From Macrolepiota albuminosa (Eukaryota > Basidiomycota > Agaricomycetes > Agaricales > Agaricaceae): a stretch of DNA of 64,000 nt. Every line of letters begins with the position of its first letter. Position 1 is the stretch's first letter. The notes beneath the pieces are model-generated. The model was not told the origin of the DNA, did no database searches, and saw only the letters and a program-made list of their open reading frames with translations. Below, one piece after another: positions 11,180-25,849 of this stretch. The stretch lies in the NCBI GenBank assembly GCA_027475525.1, contig JAMWFC010000090.1, positions 186,001 to 250,000 on the forward strand, read 5' to 3'. The translations under genes and the position numbers were made by a program.

Positions 11180-12240
11180 ACCACTACTGCTACTCTCACC
11201 ACTTCCTCACCACTCCCTCACTTACCAAAACCAACAGTTGTCACAGAAGACCTCCCATCTGCCTAACTATCTCTCTTATCACAAGTCACTCCTACAGCTA
11301 TCATCTCAATTTCCATGACAATATTATCAATATTACTTACTAGAGGTCTCAGAGTTATTGCACCAATATATGTGGAACTGCTGCACCCTATACTTTTTCC
11401 TCTGTCTTGAGGTAACCTTAGGTCTGGGGCTGTTTTGAATTCTTGTGTGGCTTTGTCTGTTTCAGCGTTATAACTTTAGTAGACCTCAGTTCATTCTCAT
11501 TGACCTTGCTGGGATCATGCTCAGATCCACATCAAAGGCATAATATGTAGTTGGCAGATTCTGGTATCAACTTTTTCCTCTGATTATGGCACACCAACAT
11601 GGAAGTAAATAATTGTTGTCGCAGTTGTAATGCATCTGTATCACAATGCCCATATCTAGTGAGTATCTGAACTGAGGTGCAAATCCAACCAACGTACCTC
11701 ATACCTTGTCAACTCTTTGTTTTTCCTTTTCCCCGCTCTACTCAGGTTTTGCAAAAAAAATCCAACCAACGTACCTCATACCTTGTCAACTCTTTGTTTT
11801 TCCTTTTCCCCGCTCTACTCAGGTTTTGCAAAAACATAGCCGTGCACCTCAGAAGAACGAACATGCAAAGTCTGAATTGAGATCATTCCCATGGTATGTA
11901 TGTATGTACCTTCAATCAAATAATCATTCAAGAGCCATATCATTGATTGCTGATTGCTAAGCTTTGAAACCAGCCAGGGTGTGAGTGGACTTTTCCCACA
12001 TATATTCATATGACTCTGTCCAAAAAAAAAGTATGATATGCTACCACCCGCTTGCTCATTCTTAGGTTCACATCAATGATAGATGATAGATGAATATAAA
12101 ACCCACCATCTCTACAAGCATGTGATGCCCCAAAAAAGTTCCTTTGCAGGAAGTGATAATCATTTTTTTTTTCATCTGCCTTGCTTCTCTGGTTCTTCCT
12201 TCTCCATTTTTATGCTTTTTTCTACTTTTTCATTTCTCAA
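11180..12240. other. Intergenic DNA, no gene recognised
   Basis: Mixed AT-rich sequence with short chance ORFs only. It contains one of the 77-bp tandem duplications (11681-11834). Confidence 0.5.
11681..11834. repeat. 77-bp tandem duplication (assembly overlap?)
   Basis: 11681-11757 is repeated exactly at 11758-11834. It lies in non-coding DNA, which argues against a protein-level or transposon-specific cause. Confidence 0.9.
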
Positions 12241-13828
12241 GGAAAGAAAATGATCATCAGCGTCCCCTACCACCAAGATCTCGCATCCACCCCTGAGCAT
12301 CAACTGTGACCTCACATATTTACATGTACACTCCTAACGTCCGTCCCAAATCGACCATTTGTTGTGCCCCTCTCTTGTTTTAAACTTCTTCCTTTTCTTC
12401 GCCAAACTCGAGATCCTGATCCGACGTTTCTCATAAGCTTCGATTTGCAGCTTCTTACGAATACCTCGTGTATACTATCATTGACGTACACGAATATACC
12501 ACTTGGCGTGTCTTGTAAGTCTGTTTTTCAAGTCGAAGGGTTATCTAAACGTCATTGGGTTGACAACTTGATGTGTTAGTTACCAAAGACATCCCGTGCA
12601 CTTTAAGCGATGGAATGGTCGCAGGGTCACTGCCCCCGACGGATGGAAGGGACGGGTGTGGATTCCTCCTTCCCACCGCGACCGTGCCTGGCCCCTTGGA
12701 CCTGACATTTTGTGTTGCGGATCTGTCAACGAAAGATAAGACACAAATAAATAAAGGTCAAGGAAAGGTTGCGGGATTGTCAATTGGATAATCAATCGCT
12801 GATGGTAAACTTGTGATGGGGTGGGTACATACATACCGACGCGGAACTATAATCTAAGCGAGAGAGATACTCAATTCTCCGAGTTCCAATTGGGCCTTTC
12901 TCCGAGCTCCTATCGTGTATAGTCGGTTCCATTCTGTCTGTCATTGAGTGTGTTTTGATATAAACGATATAAACGAGTTTTCATGAATACGTAAAAATGG
13001 CGCAGACATGAACCCCTGTTGGATCAGCTCCAACCCTCCGTGCTTCGCGGATGATGGAGAGAAATTGTTTCCGAGGTTCTCTCCGAATCTTTGTAAGTCC
13101 CGATGACTCGACGGATGTCGATGATGATCGATGACTCATGGAGCTGTGTTGAAAAGTTACCGAGTTTTCCCATGGTTCTTCCATCTTTGATTTACATCCT
13201 ACTTTGTGATTTAACATTGGTGAACATTTTGATCCCATGTCGTTGTCAGCGAGAAAATACCCGACTGATTGTCAATTGACGAAATGTCGAAATGACAACA
13301 TGCCTCCCCCGAGTGATCTGTACGCGCAAGTTTTTTTTTTCTTTTTTTCCGATCTGATTAAAAATTTTATTGACTGATTAACGTTTCCATGTTAACACGG
13401 TTGAAGCTTTGATGAACAGTGCAGGTGCGGTGCGCAAGTGTGCAAGTGGCTAGTTGTATTGTTGGTACAGAGTCAGAGTCCCGAGTAGATGGTATGCAGT
13501 TTAAGTAATTTCATGTGTCAATGCGTGTACGTATGCGCAAGGTAGTAGGATGCATGCTGTGGAGATAGGTACAATGTGGAGTGGAACGAACATCCGGAGA
13601 ATAAAGATAAGTGAAAAGTGACAGTGGTACATGGATGTGAAGTGAGCATAGGATGTTGTGAGAGAGAGATCGAGAGTCCCAGAGAGCTCCGAATGAATAC
13701 AAGTACACTACGGTCTGCGGCGCGTGGCATCGCCATGGCCACGACGGGGGCGCAGGGGCCAGCGCAGGGGTGTTGTGTAACACATTTACACGACGAGAGA
13801 ATAACAAACACAGTGTCCATCTTACCTC
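12241..13828. other. Host intergenic DNA, no gene supported
   Basis: Base composition is more balanced than in the flanking repeats. I see no exon series, no RNA gene and no ORF with recognisable content. The part nearest 13828 probably holds the 3' untranslated region of the minus-strand gene that follows. Confidence 0.45.
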
Positions 13829-14443
13829 TCACACCGCATAGTCGACCATTTCCCAGTCGTCAAGGGCACCGCAGGACGTGGTCGCGTCGTGCATGGTGAC
13901 ATCCCCTTCTGCATCGCCCTCTGCATCTGCGTCATCGCCTGCAGCACTGGCAACGAGCCTCTCGAGGTCCATGGTAGCACTCATCATGGACACGGCGAGA
14001 CGTGGGCCCATGCGAAGAATCTTCTGGCCCTCGGGGGAGCCCTTCATAGAAGTGGTGAGAGCCTTGCGGTATAGATCTGGCTCGGGCTTTGAGCGAGGAA
14101 AGGAAGGGCGGCTGGGACGGGGAGAACGGGAGGGTGAGAGCGGGGAGGTGAGGCGGGGCTTTGTGGGGAGTGGGGTAGGGAGACGGGGCAGGGACTTGGG
14201 AAGGTGCTGAGTGGGCTGGCGGAGTAATGGGCGGGGAAGGGCACGGCGACGGTGGTCGCGCTGGTCCTTGCAGAATTGGAGAGAGCGGGAGTACGGGCCG
14301 TCGAGGCAAGACTCTGTGCGGCGGAGAGTGGCAGCCATGTTGACGCGGGCAGCCTTCGCGGGGGGACAGGAGAAGGACGACGTGCGTTTGCGAGATTGTG
14401 GCGGGACAACAACAACTGACATTTCCCTGACTGCTGTGGCCAC
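13829..14443 (-). CDS. Conserved-looking basidiomycete protein of unknown function, 204 aa
   Basis: Single-exon ORF of 204 codons. The N-terminal third is basic. The centre (about residues 75-120) is a proline/serine/arginine-rich low-complexity stretch. The C-terminal half carries LYRKALTTSMKGSPEGQKI and LRMGPRLAVSM followed by an acidic tail ending DDWEMVDYAV. I recall similar short proteins with an SPEGQKILxMGPRLAVS core in agaricomycete genomes, but no function is known to me. A second in-frame Met near residue 36 (14338) is an alternative start, because the first 35 residues look less constrained. The 278 bp between this gene and the carboxylesterase stop must hold its promoter. No sign of disruption. 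Confidence 0.65.
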   Translation of the reverse strand: MATAVREMSVVVVPPQSRKRTSSFSCPPAKAARVNMAATLRRTESCLDGPYSRSLQFCKDQRDHRRRALPRPLLRQPTQHLPKSLPRLPTPLPTKPRLTSPLSPSRSPRPSRPSFPRSKPEPDLYRKALTTSMKGSPEGQKILRMGPRLAVSMMSATMDLERLVASAAGDDADAEGDAEGDVTMHDATTSCGALDDWEMVDYAV

Positions 14444-14721
14444 AAGGACTCAATTATTATAACGGATCACAAGTGGCGGTGCCACTTCCGCAATTGGCAT
14501 TCCTCTTGTCAGCACTGTGGGCGTAACAACAGCCAGAACAGAATACGCTATACAGCTGTAAACCAACTACCACAAACAACATCCTTTTCCTTTATTAGTG
14601 ACCAATCCTCCTATCATTTCTGGAACTCGGCCAACACCTCATCTGTATTCAAAAACCTCGTTTTGTCAAGGTCCCCATCTGTATATGATATGTCACTTTC
14701 CCGTCGGTACAAAAGAGGAGT

Positions 14722-17179
<2,458 letters not shown>

Positions 17180-17213
17180 CGTAGGGATGGCGCTGTGAAT
17201 GCTCGTGAACTTG

Positions 17214-17221
17214 TTTTTATA
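17214..17221 (-). promoter_or_regulatory. Candidate TATA box of the carboxylesterase gene
   Basis: Minus strand TATAAAAA lies about 35 bp upstream of the ATG at 17179. That is a usual TATA position if transcription starts very close to the start codon. Confidence 0.45.
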
Positions 17222-17459
17222 CTCTTTGTTATAGCGAGGGAATTGGATTCCTGTTCTGAGAACCAGGGAATGCTATAAAGCGTTATGTTCTCTCAAGATT
17301 TGCGTTTATCACCATGAACGTGAGAGTGGCTATTGTCGTACGTCTTGGTCCGTGGAGATGTGGAGAGGCATTCGAAGACCTTTGAACAACATGTGCAGTG
17401 GGTAATAGGATCTGACTCGGGAAATTACATTTGTGGACAACCAAAGACGACACCTCCAC

Positions 17460-18634
17460 TACCGTGCACCATGTGTATCAGGTAGGATTTCGTTTCGCAA
17501 GTGTTGGCTACCCTTCAGGGTCGGTCGACTACCTCCAGGGTCAGCTCAAAGAAGCTGAGCGGATCAGTAATTTCGAGGAGTGACATCTGGCACCCCGTTA
17601 CATTCGAAATAAGCATTATACCTGTAACCGTGACTTATTATTTTGACCTGAATTTGCTCGGGGAGCACGTGAGACTGGCGCATGTACCAGTGCATGTAGT
17701 CAATTCTAACAATCTAACTATCAAAAAGTATTAATACAATGACAAATTACTAGTGTTAAGATATGGCATGACAGAAAAACATACGGAGAACTTGGTGGAA
17801 GTGACGTATATTTAAGCAGCCCCTCAACTTTAGGGCGGCTTTCTGACGCTGAAACCTATCATGTGCCCGGCAAATTCCGAGTTACATGTGCTGATCACAT
17901 GTATTGGTTTCAGAGTATGATGGAAGCTGTGCTACGTGCTTGCCGGCTAGCCCAGCGTGAGATAAGGCGGGTGACTCGAGGATCATGTGGCCGGCAAATC
18001 CTGAGTCACATGTACTGATGACATGGATTGGTCTCACGTGCATCTATTAGTAAGTATGGTGGAAAACTTACGAGATCATGTGCCCGACAAATCCCGGGTC
18101 ACATGCGCTAAACTAAACATATGACCTGGTCTCACATGCAATTTGATAGAAGTTGGAAATCAAACAAAACTAGTTTCACTTCGTACATAATAGTAGATAC
18201 ATCCTAAAAAGGAAGAATCACCGTCCACGCAAGTCACCCACCTTATCTCACGCTGGGCTAGCCGGCAAGCACGTAGCACAGCTTCCAACAAATGAAAGAA
18301 CTTGGTAAGCAAGCGACGTATATTCAAGCAGCCCCTCAACTTTAGGGCAGCTTTCTGACACTAAACCTGATCATGATGTGCCCAGGAGATCCTGAATCAC
18401 ATGCACTGGTCACATGCGCCAGTCACGTGCTCCTCGAGCAAATTCAGGTCAAAATAATAAGTTACTGGTGGGTTATAATGCTCATTTTGAATGTAACGGG
18501 GTGCCAGATGTCACGCCCTGAAATTACTGATCCGCTCAGCTTCTTTGAGCTGACCCTGGAGGTAGTCAACCGACCCTGAAGAGTAGCCAACACTTGCAAA
18601 ACGAAATCCTACCTGATACACATGGTGCACGGTA
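17460..18634. mobile_element. 1.2-kb foldback-like non-autonomous DNA element
   Basis: The ends are inverted repeats of about 240 bp (17460-17697 and 18397-18634). They begin TACCGTGCACCATGTGTATC and are nearly identical on opposite strands. The direct repeat CTCCAC flanks them (17454-17459 and 18635-18640). Inside are further shuffled repeats: TTAAGCAGCCCCTCAACTTTAGGG-like blocks in direct orientation near 17813 and 18323, and GTGCTACGTGCTTGCCGG near 17932 inverted near 18262. There is no coding capacity. It could be a MITE or foldback element mobilised by an unknown transposase; the superfamily is not assignable from a 6-bp (or imperfect 8-bp) duplication. Confidence 0.7.
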
Positions 18635-18640
18635 CTCCAC

Positions 18641-19307
18641 TGTCTCCGAGTCAACAGCAGATTTTTTTGAGCAAAATCTGTGTTAGATTTGATTTATACA
18701 TGCCTCAAAACATTTCAAAATGCATTCATTCAACTTTTTTGAGGACTTTTTCATGTGGCCAAAATTGTGAGGCATTTTTTTCATTTAAATATAGGTAAAA
18801 TTGTAATCCCGCAACTTATGATTACCACGATACTTACTTACAGAGGCTACGTCATATGACATAGCTGGAAGAGACCTGATAGTACTATGGTTCCTTAGTT
18901 TCTTTTTTTTCTTTTTCCCTTTCGACATATCCACTCGAGACGCTATCTCGCCTTTCCTAGTTCATACTGCTTGTCGATAGCACTTACCTCCACAAAAGTA
19001 GAACATGGTCTTGTTCTGTTGCCTGTGCAAACTTGAAACTGTACAGATTACAAAAATCTAGTGAAGAACTGCTTCAATTGACATCGTTGCACTTTGGGAA
19101 ATATGGCAATGAGCTTTTTAACAATGAACAGCCTATAACCTGGGTTACGAGTTAGAACTATCTTGTGTGTATCACACAAGTGCTAAATCAGACCGCAGTA
19201 TCGGATTTGACTAGTACTTAGAGTGAAAACAAGATGTTATCTTATGTAATACTCTATTAAATGATTATAGCGTCGTTGACGCTAATAACATGGATGACTC
19301 CGTTACA
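18641..19307 (-). repeat. Candidate 3' LTR of element C
   Basis: On the minus strand a purine tract TTGGGGGGTA (19317-19308) is followed directly by TGTAACGG, and the block ends GGAGACA at 18641, giving TG..CA termini and 667 bp. No second LTR is available for comparison because the 5' end of C is missing, so the boundaries rest on the polypurine tract and termini only. It abuts the right target repeat of the foldback element. Confidence 0.5.
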
Positions 19308-19317
19308 TACCCCCCAA
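19308..19317 (-). promoter_or_regulatory. Polypurine tract of element C
   Basis: Minus strand TTGGGGGGTA immediately before the TGTAACGG start of the candidate LTR. The tract resembles those of element F (TTGGGGGGAGA) and the A elements (GAGGGGGGGGTGA). Confidence 0.5.
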
Positions 19318-19837
19318 TGAGACCGAATACTCGGTCTTTAGGACGGGAGGTGGAGCGAGATAAAGGATGCACGATAATGCAAACAACAAATGAATAACAC
19401 ACGTATTGCATGGCTGCAAGGCGTTAGCATTTATGCGCAGTGTAGATGTGTCTTCTGGACACAATAGGAAGCAGTCCTTATCAGACAAGAGCGCAGGTAC
19501 CAGCAGTAGGTGGAACATGTTTATATATAAACAAATAATAAAAAAAACAAAAAGAGAGTGACCCCTCCTCTGGGTCTGCTGTATATACACGCAACTCTAG
19601 AGTGCGTATCAGCTGGAATGGTTTGAGTGAAATACTCGGAAGTACCTACACAACAAATTATGGGTCTAAGACCCGTCTGACAATGCCCCCGCACCAGCGC
19701 CCGTCTCAGTCACCATTGACTCCTCCTCCGGTGCGATGTTAATCGCAGGAGGGGGAGGCGCCGATTCCATCCTCGGTGGGGTGATAGGCCCCTCAACTAC
19801 AGGCATGTCTACCACCATAGAATCAGTTAGTGCGATG

Positions 19838-22621
19838 TTAATCGCTGAAACATTGGTGGGTAGCGTACCATGTGCCGCCGTGCCGTGGTATGAGAGTGAC
19901 CCGGCTTGGGTCTGCGTTGGCTGCAGGCATGTTATGCACTGCCGGGCGCTTTAGAAGGTGGACCTGGTTTGGGTCCATGCCGATGAGGTAGTAGAGGCCA
20001 TTGGCCTCGGGGTTCTCGGGAAGACGACTCTCCTCATCGTGCTTGAACATAAGACAATAATGATTGTCTTCGGTCATCTCCCGCCATCCATCCCATTGTG
20101 GGATTGCGTGGGGGGTACCATATTTGTTCAAGCGCTCCATGCGCTCGTCGTCGATTTGGCAAAAGATGTCCATAGACATCGTGGGGGCGTGGAACTGCTG
20201 TTCCAGGAAGACCACGCCGTAGGTATATGCGTGGTCCACCCAGTCGGCAGGTATCCGATTGTGCAATAAGACGCGTAGCACGTCGTCATCTGAGAAGTTC
20301 TGTGCCTAGTTGTCAGGCACGTGAACTTGGTGAATCTCGAGCTGTGGCCCACGTTGGGGCTCAAATGGCTGCTCAGAGAACATGGCATCATACGAGGCAA
20401 TCGCCTCTTAATAAAGCCCTGGACAGGCCACGACAAGGGTCATGCATTGCACGATCACAGGCTTGGCTGCGCTGTTAGTGCATAGAGCTCGACATAAGGC
20501 GAACCCGAAGAGGGTCCGCCAGTGCATGTGGTAGGCGTGATCCACTGCGATGCCTTGATAGGTATTTTTCAACCCGGGTTGACCAAAGACCAGCGTGTAT
20601 TGCGCCAGCTGGTCTAGGTCGAACAGTGTGGCTGGATCCTGAGCACGCATTACACGCAACGCCATGGTGCCATCGTCTTTCGTGCACAAAAAGCGCCCCA
20701 GAATGTGTCGTTGCTCAACAAGAGCGAGGTTGTCGGGACCCTGCATTTGGTTGACAAGGTCCTGGTACTGAGGCTCCTTCATCAGGAGCTGCATGGTTCG
20801 ATCATGCAGAGCCCCAACTGTCCACTATGCGAACATATGGAGCTCTGTGATCAACATGTACGCGACGATTCTGTTGCGGCACGGGACATGCACATTTGTG
20901 TAGTACTTATAAAGCCGGTCCAGCTCTAGCGGAGTGCAGGGAAGGCTGCGTGGGGCGTGCTTATACACAATTGTACCTGGGATGTGGGCACAATAGCCAG
21001 AGGAATACTCATATGATGCCGCTCTATTGGTGTCAGCTCCCATCAGCACCGTATTTGTGGCATACAAATAATAGGTGCAGTGGCTAAGTGCTCCTCTAAA
21101 GCACAAATTCATTTGCTCGATATTGAGCGGCCCCCACACCTTCACCCCCAAGCCATCGGAGATCCTCCCTGAGAATTCATCCTCGGCCCTATACTTCTGG
21201 GCCTGTAGCTCCTTGGCGCGAATTGCCTTCTTCTTTGCAATGCGCTTATTGCGCGATACTCATTGGAATCGGTCCACAGCCGATTCCCCCTCCTCCCCGT
21301 CCTCCTCCTGCTCTGAACTCGACTCTCCATAGTCACTCTCGTCGGACAAGGATGGTACTGGTGCTTTGCCTTTTTCAGGCACAGTCTTCCCTCTCGAGGT
21401 TGCCACCAGACCATCATACTGCTCCGGCGTGCGGGGGTCTGGAGTCAATACGACCACGGAATAGTGTTCTGGTGGGGCCGGTACAAACACCGGCAACATA
21501 AACAATATCTGGACTTCTCCTGCTTGTGCGGGAATGCTAGCAGGGAAGACTATAACCTCCAATTTAGAGGCATCGAGAGGCGGCTTGCGGCCACGGCGCT
21601 GACGAGACGGCCCTGACTTGGTCGGGACAGGCAATTCTAGTTGTGGCTGAGCCACTGGAGGGGCAGGTGCATTTTGTGCCAGAGTTCTCCCTCCAGGCTC
21701 AGTGCGAGGGATGGCAGTAACGGGCGCTCTTGGCGCCACAGTGATAGTTTTGGGCCCCATAGGTGGAGCCTGGGATGATGCAGCTTCCCGCTGACCCAGG
21801 GACAGACCTGCCAAGGGTTCACTGACTGCAGCCAGCGACTCCGAGGAGGCCTGAGGGCCCGAATCGGGTAACCTTGATGACAATGCAACGGGCTGAGCAG
21901 GCTGCTCATGGTGCGCAAATTGCGCATCCAATGGCATCCTTGCCCGTGGAGGGTTGACCGGTCAACTGGGCCAATATTTAGCCCTCTTGACCTCGGCAGT
22001 CGGTTCCTCAAACGTGGCAATTTTGCGCTTAGATGCGCGTTCGATCTGTTCCAGTGCTGCGACGCGCTGCCTCTTCATCAGCTTGATCTGGTTGAGCAAC
22101 TCCTCCATCACCATCACAGCCAGATTGTCCTGCAGGAAGGACGCAGTCGCAGGGACTGGCTGTCCCGCTGCTTCCAGTCTGCTCAACAGCACGTCTGACA
22201 CTGCTAACCTTTGCGCTTGTGGCACAGGCTCCTCATACGACTCTGCCACGGGCCGATGCGCCCATGATACTGACGGCGGCCCCATCACTGCACCCGCATA
22301 CGTTGGATTCAATGTAGCCGAGCGTGACAACAGTTTCTGGTAGTAGCGCTCGTAGTGCGTGCTGTCCTCCGGGCGCCCATAGCGCCCTTCGTCGTCGACC
22401 TCCATCTCTTGCGAGTGGAGGGGCGTCTGGTATGGAAGTGGCTCGTCACGGCCTGGGTAGGCCATGCCTGCTGACTGAAACTGGCTTGCCGCCGGATATG
22501 GCAGCTGCCTCTGGTGCTGATCAGAATAATCTTGTTTTTGTATATTCGGGGGTCTCCCCCCTCCACTAGAGCCTTGCCGGCTCTGATCACTCTTTTGCGG
22601 CCCCCAATAGGCCATTTTCAC
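19838..22621 (-). pseudogene. Unrecognised accessory ORF of element C, downstream of integrase
   Basis: A single frame from ATG 22621 to TAA 19838 covers about 928 codons and contains in-frame stops near 21959, 21257, 20822, 20405 and 20309. Each fits CGA to TGA or CAA/CAG to TAA/TAG. I do not recognise the family. Visible parts: a proline/glutamine-rich N-terminus, a helical segment (LEQIERASKRKIATFEE), a proline/alanine-rich middle, an acidic patch (ESSSEQEEDGEEGES), a lysine-rich helix (NKRIAKKKAIRAKELQAQKY) and a C-terminal half rich in aromatic residues (LEQRHILGRFLCTKDDG, YTLVFGQPGLKNTYQG, HYCLMFKHDEES). A frame change at the end would add about 55 residues to 19672. It lacks a clear transmembrane helix, so an envelope function is not supported. 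It lies where some Ty3 elements carry an extra gene. Confidence 0.5.
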
Positions 22622-25375
22622 TAGACACGTAGACTACGTGTATTGGGACTGAGAAAAGAAAGAAAAAAACAATCTCTCAACTCCGCTAGTGGTGTAAACA
22701 ACCACAAATACATGCCACCTGGCCTCTCACCGGCGATCAAAGTGGACTTTGTCCACATTCCACCACCACACGCGTGTTACGCACGTTTTGCTAGCTGTTG
22801 AGGGTGTTTCATGCCCTGCAACTCTAGATACCTGTCCATCACTGCAAGGTCTTTGCAGTTCACTAGTGGTTCCCAGGTAGTATCACCTAAGCTCCACCTT
22901 ACCTCGAATTTGAGGCTTCCCTTTGTCCACCTATGACCTATGAGGTCATCTACAAACCACTCCTGGTCATTGCCAGTTCCAAAGTCATACGGCTCCGGAG
23001 TCGCGCAATTAGGAAAGAGCGCATCACTACTGGCCATATATGGTCACAATAGCGACACATGAAACTTGGGAACTATCCTGTGCGCTTGCAGCGCATGGGG
23101 TAGTTCCAGCACGTAGTTAGATGTGCTCGGCTCCGCCTCAAGGACCTTATATGGTCCAATCCACTTTGGACACAACTTATTCGCTCTGCCTTTCGGCAGG
23201 TTCAAGTTCTTTGTAGAAAGGTACACTAGGTTCCCTTTCTTGATGTCCGGTTCATCACGTCTGCGATTATTCGCATGTTTGGTCTGCCATACATGCGATT
23301 CTATAATTGCATCATGGGCATCTGCCAAGTTCCCTAGCACATTGCACGCAAACTGCTTTACTCCCACATGAATAGCTTTGTCCGTACGGAGTTCACGAAT
23401 CATGGATGGCATGTAGCCATTGTTGAGTTCAAAGGGTGAGTACCCTGTAGTTTCCGATACACTCACGTTTATCGCAAATTCCACGAGTGGACATCTATCC
23501 ACCCAGTCCTTCTGATCAGGACGTACAAATGCTTGCAATATTTGCATGATATTTCTATTCGCACGTTCAGTTTGACCATCTGTTTGCGGATGAAACGATG
23601 TCAACATGAGCAACTTTGCTCCTAGCAGTTTGTGCAGCTCCTTCCACCATTTGGAAGTGAATTTAGCATCTTGATCGCTTACGATCGAGCTTGGCAATCC
23701 ATGGAGATGCACTATCTCCTTGAGATAGATCCACGACAAGTCCGACGCTGTCATGGTGGTTCTCACCGGAATGAGATGGACCATACTGGTCATTCTGCAG
23801 ATCACTACCCAAAGGTAGTTAAAACCCTTCGACTCAGGGAACGGACCTATAAAGTCCATCCCGATCGAATCCCAGGGTTTGACCGGTATGGGTAGCGAAT
23901 GAAGCTTTCCTGGTGGCTTCAAAGTCGATACTTTCGACTGTTGACATAGCTTGCATGTCGAGCAAAATTGGCTTGTCTCTTTGGCCATTTGCGGCCACCA
24001 GTACCAGTGTTGCACATAGTCCAGCGTTTTCTGAGTTCCGAAGTGGCCCACTACTCTATGGGCCTGGTCCAGGATAGTCGTAATCAGTGACCTTTCCCGG
24101 TGAATGCAGATGACTTTGGACCCCGTGAGTCTGGTAAGGTAGACGAGCTGCTGCTCCACCTTGAAGCGCAGATGCGCTTGGATATTGTTCAGAATCTCTA
24201 AGAAGAGCTTATCATCCTTGTATCCTTGCTGGATATGTGTGCGGAATTGCGCATTGCCTAAGTTGGCAGGTGCAGGAATATGGTCCTGTAACTCCAGTGC
24301 TTGCTGGAGCGTCATATCAGTACCTATCGTAGGCACCTCTTGCCTTGTCTCTTCACCTGGCTGAGGGGCCTCATGCTCCACCAGCACCTGGGCTTTGATA
24401 TCACGAGTTTCTTGCTGTTCGTGCAGTCGCTTACTGCGACGTGTTTCCTGCGCTCGCATGGCGCGTAACTTGACCCTATGTTCCTTGATTTCGTGGAACC
24501 AATGCAGGGGCAAATCTTCACCCTCTGGGTCAATACATTTGTCTGCCTGGACATAGTCATGCGTGTCATGGACGTCCTCTCAAGTATCACTCTCGAAATA
24601 TCGAGACAGGCAATCCGCGACTTTGTTCAATTCACCTTTTACATAGGTGATGTTGAACTGATACCGCGACATGTAGTCAATCCAGCAATGTTGTCATGGA
24701 GATAGGTGCACCTGAGTCTTGAAGAACTCTAGTGCTTTGTGATCCGTAATGACGTGGATCTTATATTCCATCAGTTTATCCTCCCATCTTAGGAGGGCCT
24801 CCAGGATAGCGAGTGTTTCTAACTCGTGTACAGCATAATTCTGCTGAGCAGCAGTGAACTTACGGGACATAAATCCCGCTGGTCGGCAAGTCTGCCACAT
24901 TCTACCTTGGCCAAACATGGCCCCAACCCCAGTCTTCGACGCGTCACATATGAGCCAGATGGGCTTGTCGATGCGTGGATCAATTGGCCGGATAACTGGC
25001 GTCTTCACGCATATGCACTTAATCATCTCAAAACACCGCTGATGCAGCGGTCTCCAGTGAAAAGGGGACCCATTCTGGGTCATGGCCATGAGTGGCCCTG
25101 TATATGCAGTGATGTCTGGCAAGAAGTTGCCAATATAGTTCACAAGTCCGACAAATCGTTGGATATCATTATATGTGCGTGGAGTACGCCACTCTTGGAT
25201 TCAGTCGAGCTTATCCGTATCCAGGTGAATGCCCTTCTCGTCAATGACGTGACCGAGACAATCTATACTCATTGCGTACAACTTGCACTTCTTCCATTTG
25301 AGATAGAGACTGGCCTTCTGTAGCCGTTCAAATACGGCTCATAGGTGCTGCTCATGCTCCTCAATGGTGTCAGAA

Positions 25376-25529
25376 AATATGAATATATTGTCTAAATAGA
25401 CGTGCATAAACTTTCCGATTACATCTCGGAAGATTGAGGTCATTAGCCTCTGAATATGAATATATTGTCTAAATAGACGTGCATAAACTTTCCGATTACA
25501 TCTCGGAAGATTGAGGTCATTAGCCTCTG
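25376..25529. repeat. 77-bp tandem duplication in element C RT
   Basis: 25376-25452 equals 25453-25529 exactly. It duplicates the catalytic-loop region (VYLDNIF) and shifts the frame. Confidence 0.9.
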
Positions 25530-25695
25530 AAATGTCGCCGGTGCATTACAATCACCAATCTGCATGATGTTACTCACAAACGTCCCCATCAGGGACGAGA
25601 ACAGCGTCTTCGGTATATCCTCTTCATGTATGCGAACCTGTTCGTACGCGTCTGTGAGGTCGATTTTCGACCTATACTTTGCTGTCGCGACATCT

Positions 25696-25849
25696 TCTCG
25701 TATTACTTCCTGATCTGGAAGAGGTGTCACATTCTTGACTGTATTATCATTGCGCTGTCACGCATCCAATGCTCTCGTATTACTTCCTGATCTGGAAGAG
25801 GTGTCACATTCTTGACTGTATTATCATTGCGCTGTCACGCATCCAATGC
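25696..25849. repeat. 77-bp tandem duplication at the start of element C RT
   Basis: 25696-25772 equals 25773-25849 exactly. It splits the NDNTVKNVTPLPDQEV segment. Confidence 0.9.

Noticed and set aside
12364..13238. Several 70-85-codon ORFs in the host intergenic region
   Set aside because: No splice-linked neighbours, motifs or favourable context; their lengths fit chance.
13932..14453. Minus-strand ORFs of 133 and 173 codons overlapping the 204-aa gene
   Set aside because: Proline/serine-rich shadow frames. The 204-codon frame has the recognisable SPEGQKI/MGPRLAVS core and acidic end.
19303..19590. 95-codon minus-strand ORF with hydrophobic N-terminus as a possible envelope or secreted protein
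   Set aside because: It sits between the accessory ORF and the polypurine tract, reads into the tract itself and has no recognisable content.
21260..22621. Element C accessory ORF as two separate host genes
   Set aside because: All pieces share one frame separated only by C-to-T-type stops, next to the C chromodomain.
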